Source: Lytechinus variegatus
Taxonomy: Eukaryota > Echinodermata > Echinoidea > Temnopleuroida > Toxopneustidae
DNA: 64,000 bases
Assembly (NCBI RefSeq): GCF_018143015.1
Contig: NC_054750.1
Location: 6,741,501 to 6,805,500, forward strand
Direction of reading: 5' to 3'
The stretch's first letter is position 1. Each line of letters opens with the position of its first letter. This document shows positions 46,871 through 60,600 of the stretch, piece by piece. Below the pieces are notes generated by a model, which ran no database searches, was not told where the DNA came from, and worked only from the letters and a program-made list of their open reading frames with translations. Position numbers and translations under genes: made by a program.

Positions 46871-47329
46871 CTTTTTTTCCTTCATTTATTTTTCCCCCAT
46901 TTTTTCTCTTACTCTTCTTCTTTCTCTCATTTTTCTCCGGCCCTTTTCTCTCCCTCTATTTTCTTCTTCCTTTGGCGCCCCATTTTGCCTACCCGGGGGC
47001 CCGGGCCCCGCCCCCTTCCCAGAATACCCGCATAAATAGGGAGGGGCTGCCGCTTCGCCCCCTATTCCAAACTGACCCCAAATTTATTGGCACCAACTGG
47101 ATCTTAACTATATAGGAAGGAGGGGCAATCTTATCTTCGGGCATCATACTGATTTTAAACTTGGTGCGTACTAAATAAAACTCGAAAATAAGGGGCGCCA
47201 AATTCGATTTTCCAGTATTTTGTTTCGTTATATGAGCAAATGGCATTTTCAAGATTACATCGCTCTCGCATATGGCAAATCCGCTGAATAATTTTCAAAT
47301 TGTGCTTAAAACATATTTTTTCTGGTTTT

Positions 47330-47660
47330 ATAAAGAAATTCAGCTCGCACTGCGGACATGCACTTGATTATTTACAAGTCTGAAAAGGTCCAGTTTTCAG
47401 GTCACAAACATTTCAGCTCGCGCTTCGCACTTCGCACTTAAACGTTCAACTCTGGCTTCATGCACGGTCGCCATAGTGAGAAGACCGATGTTCTTAAAAT
47501 GTCCCTGATCAGGTATTTCAAAGAAAAGCCAGCTCGTGCTCCGATCGTGATTTATCCACATTTCAGAAGGTTCCGTTTTCAGATCTAAATACAGGAATAT
47601 ATATATTTTTTTTTAAATATATAGTGCGTGCGCTTCGCACTTGCATCATCAGGTGGTTAA
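47330..47660. repeat. Reversed fragments of the GCGAAGCGCGAGCT family
   Basis: CAGCTCGCGCTTCGCAC and variants recur with TTTTCAGGTC spacers, the reverse complement of the array at 44855-45577. Confidence 0.6.
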
Positions 47661-49159
47661 CATTTTCATTATTATCAATCTTTTAGCGCAGATATCGATC
47701 GGGACTGTTTGAATATTTCAGTATGTGCTTGCCGTTTCTTTTCTTATGAATAGAGGTCCATGGCACTCCATATAACATCCATTTTATTTTACATTCTTGA
47801 TCTGATATTCTATTCTTTGTCATTATCAATTATTGCCGATCATATATATTTCTGCACATGTTTGAACCGTGATTTTTATTCAGCGTACTATATGTCACAG
47901 GACTGAAAATATTTCAAGAAATAGATATAGCTGCGCTTATATTTCGGGTAACAATACCCGGCCAATAATAAATTCAGCTTATACCTGGGCTAAGCTTTCG
48001 TGATAAATCATGCACGGTTTTCAAAGTGCAGAGGGGAGGACTGAGCCAAAAGTGTGTGTGTGGGGGGGCGCGGGGGGCTGACCATATATAAAATCACAAT
48101 CGTATGGTCATGTTTACGTTTTGTACATGGCCTTTTTTGAAAAAAAAGGGCAGGGGAGGGCTAAAGCCCCCCCCCCCCCCGCTTAATTCCGCGCGCCCCT
48201 GATGGTGACTGAAAACGGAAATATGCCACGTACCAAGGAGGTTTACACCGGGGGGGGGGGGGAATTACATTGACGAGTGGGTACCATGCGGGAAATAATG
48301 AAAAAAAGGTATTTCGGTGAGAAATGTACGTACGTGTTAAGGGTCAAATTTGCGGGGATGATAAAACAAAATTAAAATGTTATATAAAGGATGTCCTTTT
48401 TGCCCCAACACTACGTGTTTAGAGTCAAATTTGCGCGAGGTGTAGGTGGCGTCGTACTAAACCAAATAGTGTGTACGAAGGTAAAATCGCCGGACAACCG
48501 ACGGAAACGTAACATAGGCCTATATAGCATTAAAATACCGATGTAGCTTGTTTAGGGGGTCATTTCAGGGCTTGCCAAGAGTATCTTTTTGCTTCCAATA
48601 CTTGTTAAGGGTAGGGTTTCACACGCCAATACTTGTTAAGGGGTGCATTTTCAGAATATGGAAATCACGTGTGTAGGGTGTTTTTCGAGAGTGCTGGTCA
48701 CGCATGGTATCCACTCGTCAATGGAAGTGCCCCCCTCCCCCGGGGGGGTTGCACGTAGCTATTCTGGCACTCATGTGCGGTATGCCCTCGGACCTGTAAA
48801 ATGACTGAATATCTGCCACATTTCAAGGACCTAATATCTCCACCCCTCGGATCCCCCCCCCCCCCCTGCATGCACCCATATGTTGAAAATATAGAGCTTT
48901 TCACGGGCTTTCAAATAATCTGATTGGTTGATTCGTGTTCGAGCCTTTATAGGCTGACATATGAACTATTTCCCTGAAATATATGACTGAAACTGTACGT
49001 TGTGCATTTCCCTTTGTAATAAAAACCCTATGCAATTTGTGTGCATGCACTCTGTAATTGGCCTCCGTTATTCTCCACGCGTACAGTTCATTGCCTGCTG
49101 TCTATGACGCATGCGCACAACTAATCTTCTTCGATTTACTTTGATATGTTTTCACCGAG
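47661..49159. other. Unassigned DNA upstream of the SAMD1-like gene
   Basis: Contains the dispersed repeat at 48050-48205 and several G or C runs. CACTTGTTAAGG-like phrases (ACTTGTTAAGGG) recur at about 48600-48645. No gene is seen. Confidence 0.3.
48050..48205. repeat. Second copy of the 15217-15347 dispersed repeat
   Basis: CTGACCATATATAAAATCAC, CGTATGGTCATGTTTACGTT and a C tract followed by TTCCGCGCGCCCCTGA. Confidence 0.6.
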
Positions 49160-49373
49160 CGCAAACTATACACTATACAGATACAGCCGCGCCGCGCCGC
49201 TGTCGTAAATTTATTCAATACTCACACATGTGTATCTCTCTCGAGCTGGCTCTTGAACGCAGCGACAAGCACGCTTATTGAACAGTGTACGGTTTTAGGG
49301 AAAAAGAAGACGCATTTTAAATACCATTTTTTGCCACCGAAGAAGCTGTTTCAGAGAAAAAATAAAGATACCA
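49160..49373 (+). promoter_or_regulatory. Putative promoter and 5' UTR of the SAMD1-like gene
   Basis: The stretch just upstream of the ATG at 49374 is locally richer in CpG than its AT-rich surroundings, with a GCCGCGCCGCGCCGC cluster near 49187-49201. No TATA box is placed convincingly. The first ATG of the long frame at 49374 is preceded by a purine-rich context (AATACCAATGG). Confidence 0.35.
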
Positions 49374-52300
49374 ATGGCTGAAATAGATCGTCAAACAGTT
49401 ATTCTAGATGCAATCGACTCGTTGCGAAGGCGCAAAGCTCGGCCAGATTTTGAGCGAATTTTTCACATGGTGGAACGCAAACACGGATTGACCGGGGCTG
49501 ATGTGATTACGGAGTTAAATCGAATGGTCGACGATGATGTTGTTATTAAAGTAGAATACAAGGGCAGTATAAGCTACCGAAATGCCGCTAACTGGTGCAA
49601 AAATCGTTTAAGTGGGTACCCATTAAATTCACACGAAGCTACAAGGTCTATTCTGCAAGCAATCGAGAAATTGACATGTCCAGAGTCCATTCCTGAACAG
49701 GATCGAGTTTTAGAGGATGCCAATAATTGCAGTACCCCTAATGAAGAGTCGCGCATAAAAAGAGACGGCCCACTTGAAGGCACAAGTCTGGAGCAAATTG
49801 TGAAGTTCTTTGCAGATGGAAACCCGGACACCAAGTTCACTAAAAATTATTTGGAGGAGGCTCTGGCGAGAGAAGTCACTGCAAGAAGGCTGTATTTCAA
49901 TACAACAAACAAATACGTGTTGGCGAAATATGCCGTTTCCTGCGAAGAAGAAACATCGTTCCAAAATCCCCAATTGAAAAGGGGCCCTCGACCGTCGAAA
50001 CGAAAGGTTTGTATTCAGTATTCCGCCTGCTATTCATTTCTGGTTATTTGTCCACTTCAGAGTCATGCAACATCGCACAATAAGTCTGAAATTGACTTTT
50101 ACTGATATGCATTTTCATAATGAATATATCGATAGGCCTAATGCTATGACTTGAATTCAGTTGTAACTATGATTTGAGGTGATTGGCTTCACATGACACA
50201 TGTACGAATTGTTACTCCCGAGAACAAAACAACTATAGGGGCTCATCATGCCTATGGTCTTGAGACCTGTAATAATACCTTTCGCCTTTGATCTGTACCG
50301 TCAATATGGACATTCATATAGAGTTCTGTGTTTTTTCTTTTTTTAATCGATAGGCTACATACTGTACGTTGGAACGAAGTAAAAGACATCGGCACATGCA
50401 GACATGCATGCATGCACTCATATTGGTATACTTGTTCATGTTGTAACGCACGTAGGATCATTATACTCTGCATGATTAGAGTATTCAACTGAGTTTTAAT
50501 TTTAATTATTATTTTTTACGTACGACCGCTCAATGGACAAACTGTTATTCTAAGAGAAACTATTGTTCTGAATTGCTTGTATTTTCTTATCTTTTAGATG
50601 TCTTTTTTTTTGGGGGGGCTCCATTTCATACCCACCCATAATAGATTTGTGCATCCATAATAATTAGTTATATATACTGTAGTACGTACATGACGCGTGT
50701 TTATTTCTGCACTGAGCGCCAAGTTCATGCCAACATTATACACGTTTGCGAGCCTATAAATTATGTAGGCCTGATTCGTTGACCCTGATGGTTGCTGCCA
50801 TACTCGCCTTATATGGGGCATATAACTGAGAAAGAGGTTAAGAATATGGAAGTTTATAAGTGCCACCCAGATGCTCATATAATCATTTTGTCATGTCTAC
50901 ATCTCTTAGAGAAAAGGATGAGATGACAATGTCTACATCCCACGGGAGAGAATATGATCAGATGGCAGGATCTTGCGGATCTCGCCATGTCTACATCCTG
51001 TAAAAGAGATGATGAGATGACAAGATCTCGGATCCAAGATCTTATCATCTGTTCATATGAATCTCTTTCACTGGATGTAGCCATGACGAGATCCAAGGTC
51101 TTGTCTTCTGACCATGTCTCCAACTGGATGTAGACATGACGAGATCCAAGGTCTTGCCATTTGATCATCTCTTCTATAAGATGTAGACATGACGAGATCA
51201 AAAATCTTGCTATCTGAGCATCTCTTCTGAAAGATATACATGACGAGATCAAAGATCTTGCTTCTCTTCTGAAAGATGTAGACATGACTACATGTAGATC
51301 CGAGATCTTGTCATCTCATCCTTTTCCCTATGAGGTGTAGACATGGCGAGATGATTATATGAACATCTGGGTGGCACTTTTAAGCTTCCATACAAGAAAG
51401 CAATACTTTTCATTCTTTGAATCGGTGCAAAATAACGATTGAATATATCGAGAAACGTACGTACGCATTATTCTATTAATGATTAAACCATGGAGCTATA
51501 TGATTAAACTCGTCAAGTAAAACCTTAACATGCAAATATAGTTTCTTCGATCTGCACTCAGATTCAAATCAAGGATCGTCCTGTGGAGCATGTATTTTGG
51601 TTATAATCTTGAAGACGCAGCCGCGGTGTGGTATTGGCCGAGTAAGAAGGAGGGGGGGGGATACTGTACCTTAATGAAAATTCGATCATTTAGATTATTA
51701 TGAGCATAGGCCTACTGATAAATTAGTATCAAAATCTCTTTCAAAATCATTGAGATACAATATAAAGAAGTTATTATAAAAAACTAATTATGCAAGCTAT
51801 AAGAGAAACTCTTTATTGATCACAGTAAAGGGGGGCATATAACGAAACTAATGTTTGAAAGGGGTTGTAACATGAATATATCAAGGACTTGGTCAAATAC
51901 CCAATATTTATTTACTGAAATTATTTACTGAAATAAAATTAAATCTATTCTGGAATACATAGCCTATGTACAGTGAATATTGAACAGGAAAATTATCAAG
52001 AGTAGACTAAACATTTTTTGTCAACTCCGGTTTTAACATTTCATTCTTCAAACACAAGGCGCTCGCAAAAGTGTGCTCTTGGTTTTCTAAAATAAAATGG
52101 AAAAAGCAATTGAACATTAGCTTGTAGTGGGGTAAGAATTGATTCATTTTTCTCTCATCGTGATTTCTGCAATAACCATGAAAATCCATTGAAAAATATG
52201 CGTTAAAAAATTGCATTTTCCGACGAATAAAATGTCCATATCAAAGGGATGGAGCTATAGGGGACAGGGAGGGGTCGCCCCTGTCGTTTTTTTTTAAGCT

Positions 52301-54633
52301 GGGGCGGAGAAAAGAAAGGAAACGAGGAAGACGATCGAAACGAGTCCAGCACCATGCCGTGTTGCATAAAAGTTACTATTCTAACTTTGCAATGCAGTGG
52401 CAACTACCGTGGCCCGGTACCGTGGTAACTCTGATCAAGTCGGAATCAAGGATTCCATGCAAGTTACCATTACATGACTAAGTTACCACAATGGTAATTT
52501 TTTATGCAACAGAACCAAGGATGTGTAACTTTACATTACCCCTGTTATTCAAATGAGAAAAAAATTAAGGTCTCCTTTAGGCCATCTATTGCCCACCCCC
52601 TATCAAACTGCTCTGACACTCCCTCTGTTAATGATGATATCGCATTATGAAGCATTTTAACGGGGAGTGGGATGCAACTCCCTCGTATTATTCTTTTATC
52701 GATATAAAATCATTTGGCATGTCTATATTATGGATCGTAACGCGATTGTGCTCAACGTAGTTCTAACTGCACAGAATTGGAGTGAGTTTTTTTTTTTTTG
52801 GGGGGGGTCCCTGGATTTTTCAAATTTTTCTCATTGATATTTGAAATTCAAAATAGAAAATATTTGGAAGAAGAAGATCAAGAAGAAGAGGCGGATCGAG
52901 AAGGAGAAAGAGGAGGAAAGGGAACAAGTTGAAGGAAAGGGTGAAAGAGGAGGAAGGAGAAGAAGATCAACAACAACAGCAAGTAAGAAGAAGAACTAGA
53001 AGAAAAAAAGGAAGAGGAGGACGATGATGGGAGGAAAAGGAGAAGAGAAAGAAGGGCCGGGGAAGAAGATAAATAATAAGAAAAAAATTGTAAGGAAATG
53101 GAAGAAGCAGAAGAGAAGTGGGGAAAATGGAATCATGATAAAAAAAAAAGAAAGAGGAAGGAGCGAAAATGAAATAAAACGAAAACAAACAAAATGCATT
53201 ATTTTAAAAATATGTATATAGGAAAACATGTATTTATCAATAATTATGATGAAAATATTCTTTAATTGAGTGAGAAAACAAAACATCTATAGAGAATTGA
53301 CTATTTTGATCATCCGTTATTGGTTTCCCACCCTCTAAGATAAATTGCCAATTCGTATACTGCCAACTCGTCCACTTATATGGTCTATTTTAGTCTAATG
53401 CCATTCCGTCCATCAACATCTTACAACTATTTGGTCCAATCATCACTTAATCTAATACCATTTTGTCTATGACCGTTTCGCCTCATAACCAGTTTGTCCT
53501 AAAATCCATTTCATTTTCATTCACTTTGCACATTTACACTTAGTGCAATTAGACCATGGATGAAATGGCGATTATTTATTCATTTATTTATTTATTTATT
53601 TCCGTTTTATTTCAGCAGGGAATCCCTTTCAGTTACAAAACTGCTCTACTAAGGGGCCGTGCACGATAAAAACCAAATACAAATAACATTTTACACACAT
53701 AAAAACTTAAAACTATATACTACAAATATTTACTCAAGTAAAATCACATTAAATTAAGATTAAACATAAAAAATCACATACAAGCAGAGTATTTATATTA
53801 AACTTAGATTAAATCTAAAATAACACAAGTATAATATTTACATTAAATAAAAATTAATACTACTTTCTTTGGAGTTAAAATTCTAGATTGTTTCTTAAAT
53901 ATAGGAAAAGATGTATTTTGCATATTGGACCAACTGGTTATTAAACCAAATGGTGAGTGGACGAACTGGCAATTAGACCATGTGGATAGTGGATGAACTG
54001 ATGGTAGACCAAATGATAGCAGAAAAATGATAGTAGATAAGTTGACAATTGGACGAATTGGAATTAGACGAACTATACCCCCCTCCCCTATCACCCCCTA
54101 ATGGGTGGGGTAACACTTTTATCACGACCTTAAGTTAACGGTTTTTTTTTTATGTGAATTCCTGACGATGACAATAAAAACATTAGATACTATTATGTGT
54201 TGTAACTCGTATCGCAACTTAAAATGCTTATAGTTACCAAGTGGTGTGTGAAGGAATATTTAAATTGACAGGTACTTGTACAGAAATATTATTGCCACGT
54301 AACCCGGAAGTAAGTGTATATTATCGTTGTACCAATCCATGGTAATATTTAAACGCAATCGCCCAAGTTTCTTCCAAGTTTTATTAACATTAGTATGTCG
54401 TATAACTTTATATAATATTCGCAATTTGGACGGGGTAGGTCCTACAGTATAGAGATCTTTTGATTTGTGTTAGAATCAACGTAAGAAATTATCATAAATA
54501 TGTCTGATTTACAAAATAAAATAGTGGAAAGGGAAGTACAAAAGGAATTCGCATATTGTATGTCTACATATATGTAACAAATTCCTTGATGTTTGAACGA
54601 TTTTTTCAGCCATTTGCTAAACATGCAAGACTA

Positions 54634-54665
<32 letters not shown>

Positions 54666-57600
54666 CATTGATTGATTGATTGATTTTATTCGTCAAGAAT
54701 ATCACAGGAGTTTACAATAAAATTGAAGAATACCTTGACAGGATAGCCCATGAAAGCCGAAGGGCTTATTTCCAATGGGGTCCTATTCTGTGATAATATT
54801 CTTTCTTTGCCAAATTATTTTCGATGACAAAGAGTAGACGCAATTTCTTGAACACGGGAATCTACTTACTTACTTGGATTTACTTTGATGTTGAGACGTA
54901 AAGCAATATGTTTTGTGCCCCTCGTTGAGTTTCTTATCTTTGGTAAGGTCTGTACTTCAGAATCATCTTTAAAAAAAAAGTCCCCCAACAAAATGGAATA
55001 TTTTTTCTGGGGGCCCTGCATGCTCATGTCCGCACCTGAAATATACTTTTGAAAGTCTGATCACAATTTACTTAATCTGTTCAAATCATATAATTTTTAG
55101 GTTACCACTATTAACATCATGAAACTCACCCCTCGTTTTTTATATACAGAGAATCAAGAAGACCCACGGTCCAGACTTCGAGCATGAACCTTTGACTAAA
55201 ACCTCCATATGGGATCAGAAGTGTGACTATTGCACCTTACCTGCTAACTGCAACAAGTACGGAGAGAAAGAGCAACTACTTGTCTGTAAAGACTGCACTT
55301 TAAAAGGTAATAATTTTTTATATTGTAATTAAATCATATTCCCGCCATTTTTTAGATCTCGGATTTTTGTTTTCACTGTATTTCTCTTTTCCTCAAATGT
55401 TTCGACGCTCCACAAGCAAATTTTTCCTACACCCTCGTTTGCTACATACTTCCCCTTCTTTTATTTTTATTCTTTTACTTTTTTTCTTCTTGCGATGTTG
55501 GTATCAATATCATCACAACGTTCAGACAGCACTGTATCACTGTGTATATATCAGTACCAAACACTATGATTATGAGCTTTGTTTTGCTAAATCCCCCAAA
55601 GTGCACAAGCTTCCTTGATTATATACATGGATATGTTTGCCCCTAAACATCGACATGGAAGATGTAAAACAATTTTTTGCGAGTGTACAATAAATTTAAT
55701 TTTTATCGGGTGCCCTACGCCCGCGGCGCCCCATTCCTTCTCCATCGGCATTATCTTATGTTGGGGGGGGGCATCCTTGAAAAAAATTAACCCCTTTTTA
55801 TGTCTCACTTCTGATCGATGTGCCACTGGTAAATCATGCAGTCATTCACTGATATATTTCCATACAATCCATTTTTTCCGTTTCTTTTTTTTTTCACAGT
55901 GCATCCATCCTGCATGAAGTATTCCCGCCAACTCGCAGAACGATCACGATTATCACCATGGCAATGTATCGATTGTAAGACATGTCACGTGTGTAACGAT
56001 GCGGGCGATGCGGTGAGTAGGATTGCGAGTCGTCTGACTGATCAACGTTATCGATGTCCATTTCGTTAATATCAGATACGCTCTGGGAATTTAATTACTT
56101 CGTGGTCGCATACCCTATCATAGCCGTTCCAGTGTTAGGTTAATCAAAACCCCAGCGCGTGAAAATTTGGTGGTGTTGCGCTATTGCCGGAGCATGTCAT
56201 GGGGAAAATAGTCGGATGAAATGAAAATGATTACGATTATTATGAGTGAAACTTATGTGCATGCATGTGTAAAAATATACATTGCTAGGGTTGTATTTCA
56301 TTATAATACATGATACATAAAGAGTATTTTTGTGCATCTCATCCTTAATGGATTTTCATTTTTATGACATATGACCTGGACATTCTAAGGACATCTTGTC
56401 ATCATGTAAAAATGATGACTATCTTCCTATTTCTCTAATTCTTAAGCGCCATATATTCCATTCTGAAAAAGGGACATTTTAATTATTAGGAATTCATGAT
56501 AATATTATTTTATTTATTAATCTAACAAGCCTAATGACAGCTTGAAATTTGTTAATATCAAAGCCTGAAAACTGGACATTTTAAGCACTTTCGTAATTAT
56601 TAATGCGAGCCCAAATCGCGAAGTCATGAAAAGGAGATTTTAAGCAGTTTGTTATATAATTACTAATTATTATAGAGGTAATTATACAAGTATACATAAT
56701 ACTCATCAATCAAAATGCGAGCACGCAGCGCCAGCTCACAGTAAAAACGCTGTTTAAGATTTTATACAATGCTGTTTACTATGTGAACCTTACAGTATTT
56801 ATTTAACCGTTTAAACAATCATGTTTAATTTATTGACAATTAGATATTGAAAATTAAACTTTGTTGCTTAAGATTTAAACAGTTGTTTAAACTTTTTAAA
56901 CAATTACTGTAAGGTTCATATAGTAAACAGCGTTGTATAATTAGGTTTGACAATCGAACCTGAAAGGGATATTTTGAGAAATTTATTGAATACACGAAGA
57001 GAACAGGTACTTGACAAATCAAATAATGCGAGCGCGCAACTCGAGCTGAAAATGCTGATACCGAGACAATTATAAACAGATATTTTACAGATCACTTTTT
57101 GAAAATCAAACCAAATAATAAAGCTCGATGTCGGGGCTCAAATGTATTTTATATATTGACCTAAAAACTTGATATTTTATAAGCTCTATATCAGCCTTCT
57201 GAGCAAGATATGTATGATCGATCAGACAATGCGAGCGCGAGCGCAAATTTTATATAGTGACATGAAAGATTTTTTTAATTTTCCAAGTCTTTCCCTCATC
57301 CTATTTCATTCACTCGTTCTCCTCTTATTTTCCTTTTCTTTTTTCTCTTCTCTTTTAAAAAATAATATATTTCCCCCATTTATCTGTTGTTTTTTTTGCT
57401 CCGCCAATAGGGGACCCGGGCCCCCTATGTAAATTTGACAAGCAAAAAAAAAAAGGTTTCACTGAAAAATATATGAAGGTCGTTTTGATGCCAAAACAAA
57501 ATTGACAATCTGAAAATAAGGTTATCAACACAAGATGTTGGACATTTCTCCTACTTGACACACGTACCGGAATTACAGGGGGTGCTGCCTATGGAAAATA

Positions 57601-60600
57601 ATACACGCAGCACCCCCTGGGAAAATGTTGGGAGTGCTTCAGCAGCCCCGATTCCCAGGGCCAAGATGCTACTTTGTATTCCGGAACTCCCGGAACGTGT
57701 TGTTGGATATTATTTATGAACGTTTCAAAGTTGTTAATGTGTGGTTGCCTTTTTATATTTTATTTCATATATCCGCAGGATACGCTACTTTTCTGCGATT
57801 CATGTGATAAGGGATATCACATGGCGTGCCACAATCCCAAAGTTGAAGAGAAACCAGTTGGTAAGAATAAGATGATAAATGTCGCGAAAAATGCTGTTTG
57901 TCATCATCACCATTCATCATCACCATCATCCATTTGAGTGGGGGAAGGTTGTGTGTGTGTAGGGGGGGGGGGCAAATACTGTAACAATTTTATCATCAAA
58001 TCGACGCCATTTTTTTTTTATTGAGTATAGACTGTGCTTGGACCTCTGATGAAAGGTATTGAGGATCGAGATAGGGGGTGGGGTGGCGCCGACGATTCCG
58101 GGGACTGTTTCATAAAGCTGTTCGTAAGTTAAGAGTGACTTTAAGAAATACTCTCTTGTGGTGAACGATACTCATCATTAAATATTGACTGATGGTTATT
58201 TAGCGGTAAGAAAGGTTCACCGGTCGTTCTTAAAGCCACTCTTAGCTTTGTAAAACACCCTGATAAGAACACTCCGGCGCTAGGAGTGTTCTTAAAAAGG
58301 CAAATCAATACAATAAAATTTGAATCTGACAAAGGAGGGGTGATCTTTGTGTGAGGGCCGCATTTCATTGATTGAAAGTCAAGTTGCTTTTGATCACAAA
58401 TTCTTTCTGCAACAGCCCATCCCCCCCCCCGGGGGAGGATATGGAAAGAAAGATGGAGAGGGGGCTAGGGAGGGGAAACTTAATGGAAAGTGGGAGGGAA
58501 ACAGTGATGAAAAGAGCTAGGTAGGGGTGGGGGAATGTTTCATGTTTCAACATGATCAAGATATAACAACATTCTAAGTTTTAAAAAATATTCCCCAAGA
58601 ATATTCATATAATACAAAGCAACAAGTGGGGATATGGCATCATCAGCTTGCTCATTGAATATTCATGAAGACATGTATCGAACTGTTTCACCGAAATAAT
58701 GCCGGGAAATAATGCACATAACTTCGTAATTCCATTTCCGATTTTGATGAAATTTCTAGTGCTGTGTAGTTTGTCTGACTTTTCTTTATCTGTTCAAATC
58801 ATATTTTTTTTTAGCCTGGAGTACCCCTTTAATTACTTGAAAAAAAAAGAATGTCCATGTTTTGGAATCATTACCAAGTAATTAACGTGGAAACCTTTGT
58901 TGCAGATCATTACAATATAAACAATATTTTGAATGGTTTATATTCACTCGTCACTCTTTTTGCTTATTTCTCTATCAAACGCACAGGGAAATGGGTTTGC
59001 GAATTATGTGCAAGCGAAGACATGGAAATCGGCAGTAATTTCACAGGTGAGCAATGAAACCTTTCCGTTCCTATTTTTAATTGATCATCATCTGTTGAGC
59101 ATATCATTAAATGTACTAGTGTTTTGCCAAAATTACAATTCATTTCGATTAAAATTCAATATCTGTTTATTTCTTTACATATTTATTTGTCTATTTTCGT
59201 ATTCATTTTGAATTCTTATCTATATCTTTATTTCGTATATAAAGATATGGTTATTGACAAAATTTATTTGTACACTGTAGATGAAGGATCGGTCATCTCG
59301 TCCTCGGGAAGCACAGGGTCTAAAATAGAAGACAAACTGGATTCAGGAGAAAATGGGTAAGTGGACTCGAGACATATCCCTCGACTTAGTAAGGCCTGGG
59401 CTCCGTAACACAAGGGTTTGCGATGGATTGCAAATATGAAAGAACCGCACTGATTGGTTCCTGGTCAGTATTTTAAACCAAATGCGCGTCAAACATTGAC
59501 GTTGATTGGTCAGATCATTTAGCGATTGATCGCTAATATTTGTGTTTCGGAGCCCAGGTCTGTGGCAGAATTCGCTGAGAATTTGATGTTCTTGATATTT
59601 CGAATGATAGGTCTGATGCATCATTCATATGCCTTCGTCAGTTTCAAGGAATTAAGTCATACCTGGAAAATCTAGTCAAGAGGTGCAACAAATCTCTGGC
59701 AACTAGGAAACAGCCGCGTCTGAAACTAGACGACCAAGAAATTTTCAACAAGCAAAAAAGAAAGAAAACAGTTATCAAAATTCTGTCTGCCCGGTTTCAA
59801 GTGTTTTAGCTCATAGATGTCAAGCACCTGTATTCCCGCTATAATCTTATCATTGATCATACTCGTTTAGAAAAAAGATTAAAGAGCAAAATGTACTGAC
59901 ACATTCGTTTTGTCTCGCCTGCATTGCAGAGCAGGACCATAGGCGCCGCTTTTTCCACTCCGGCGGCGACGTTGGCTTCGTCAACATTGAAATCTTAACC
60001 AAGGTCAAGTTTTTTAAATGTCATCATAACTTCAAGAATATATGGACCTATTTAATGAGTATTGGACATAAGGGTAATCAAGTATCACCGATTACCTTGC
60101 ATAAGTTTACGGTCACATGACCAGGGTCAAAGTCATCTAGGGTCAATTAACGTTGATCATTTAGGGGCCTGGAAACGATTTTCTTAGAACGGGTGCTGGC
60201 TTGTTCAGAAAAATTTGACAAGTCGACAACAAAGAAATCACTCTCAAATGAAGGTTATTTTGTCAAACCACATCCAAAAACAGATATGTGATCCTGGCCT
60301 ATGTGATCTTATTTGTTTGTTAAACAAAGCCTGATGATGATGTATACATTATAGCATACCAATCAAATTTCCAGGGTTTGTAGTGCTTTCAGCACTTCCG
60401 CTTCCACGGGACTCGGTTTTTAAACAGGGATAAACAAATCTTGGGTATAGGTTTTTATCACGAGAAAACGTCTGGCACATGTGCTATAATAGTTGCCTTT
60501 GAAATCATTTTTATATATATATTTGACATTGTGAACTCAAAGCATTATCATCAGCATTATTTTGTTAACTTAATGACCAATACGTGAAACTTTAAGATAA

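Noticed and set aside
46614..47039. 141-codon plus-strand ORF
   Set aside because: Reads the 27-31-bp tandem array and the following pyrimidine tract.
50875..51285. 136-codon minus-strand ORF
   Set aside because: Reads the internal repeats of a palindromic MITE within an intron.
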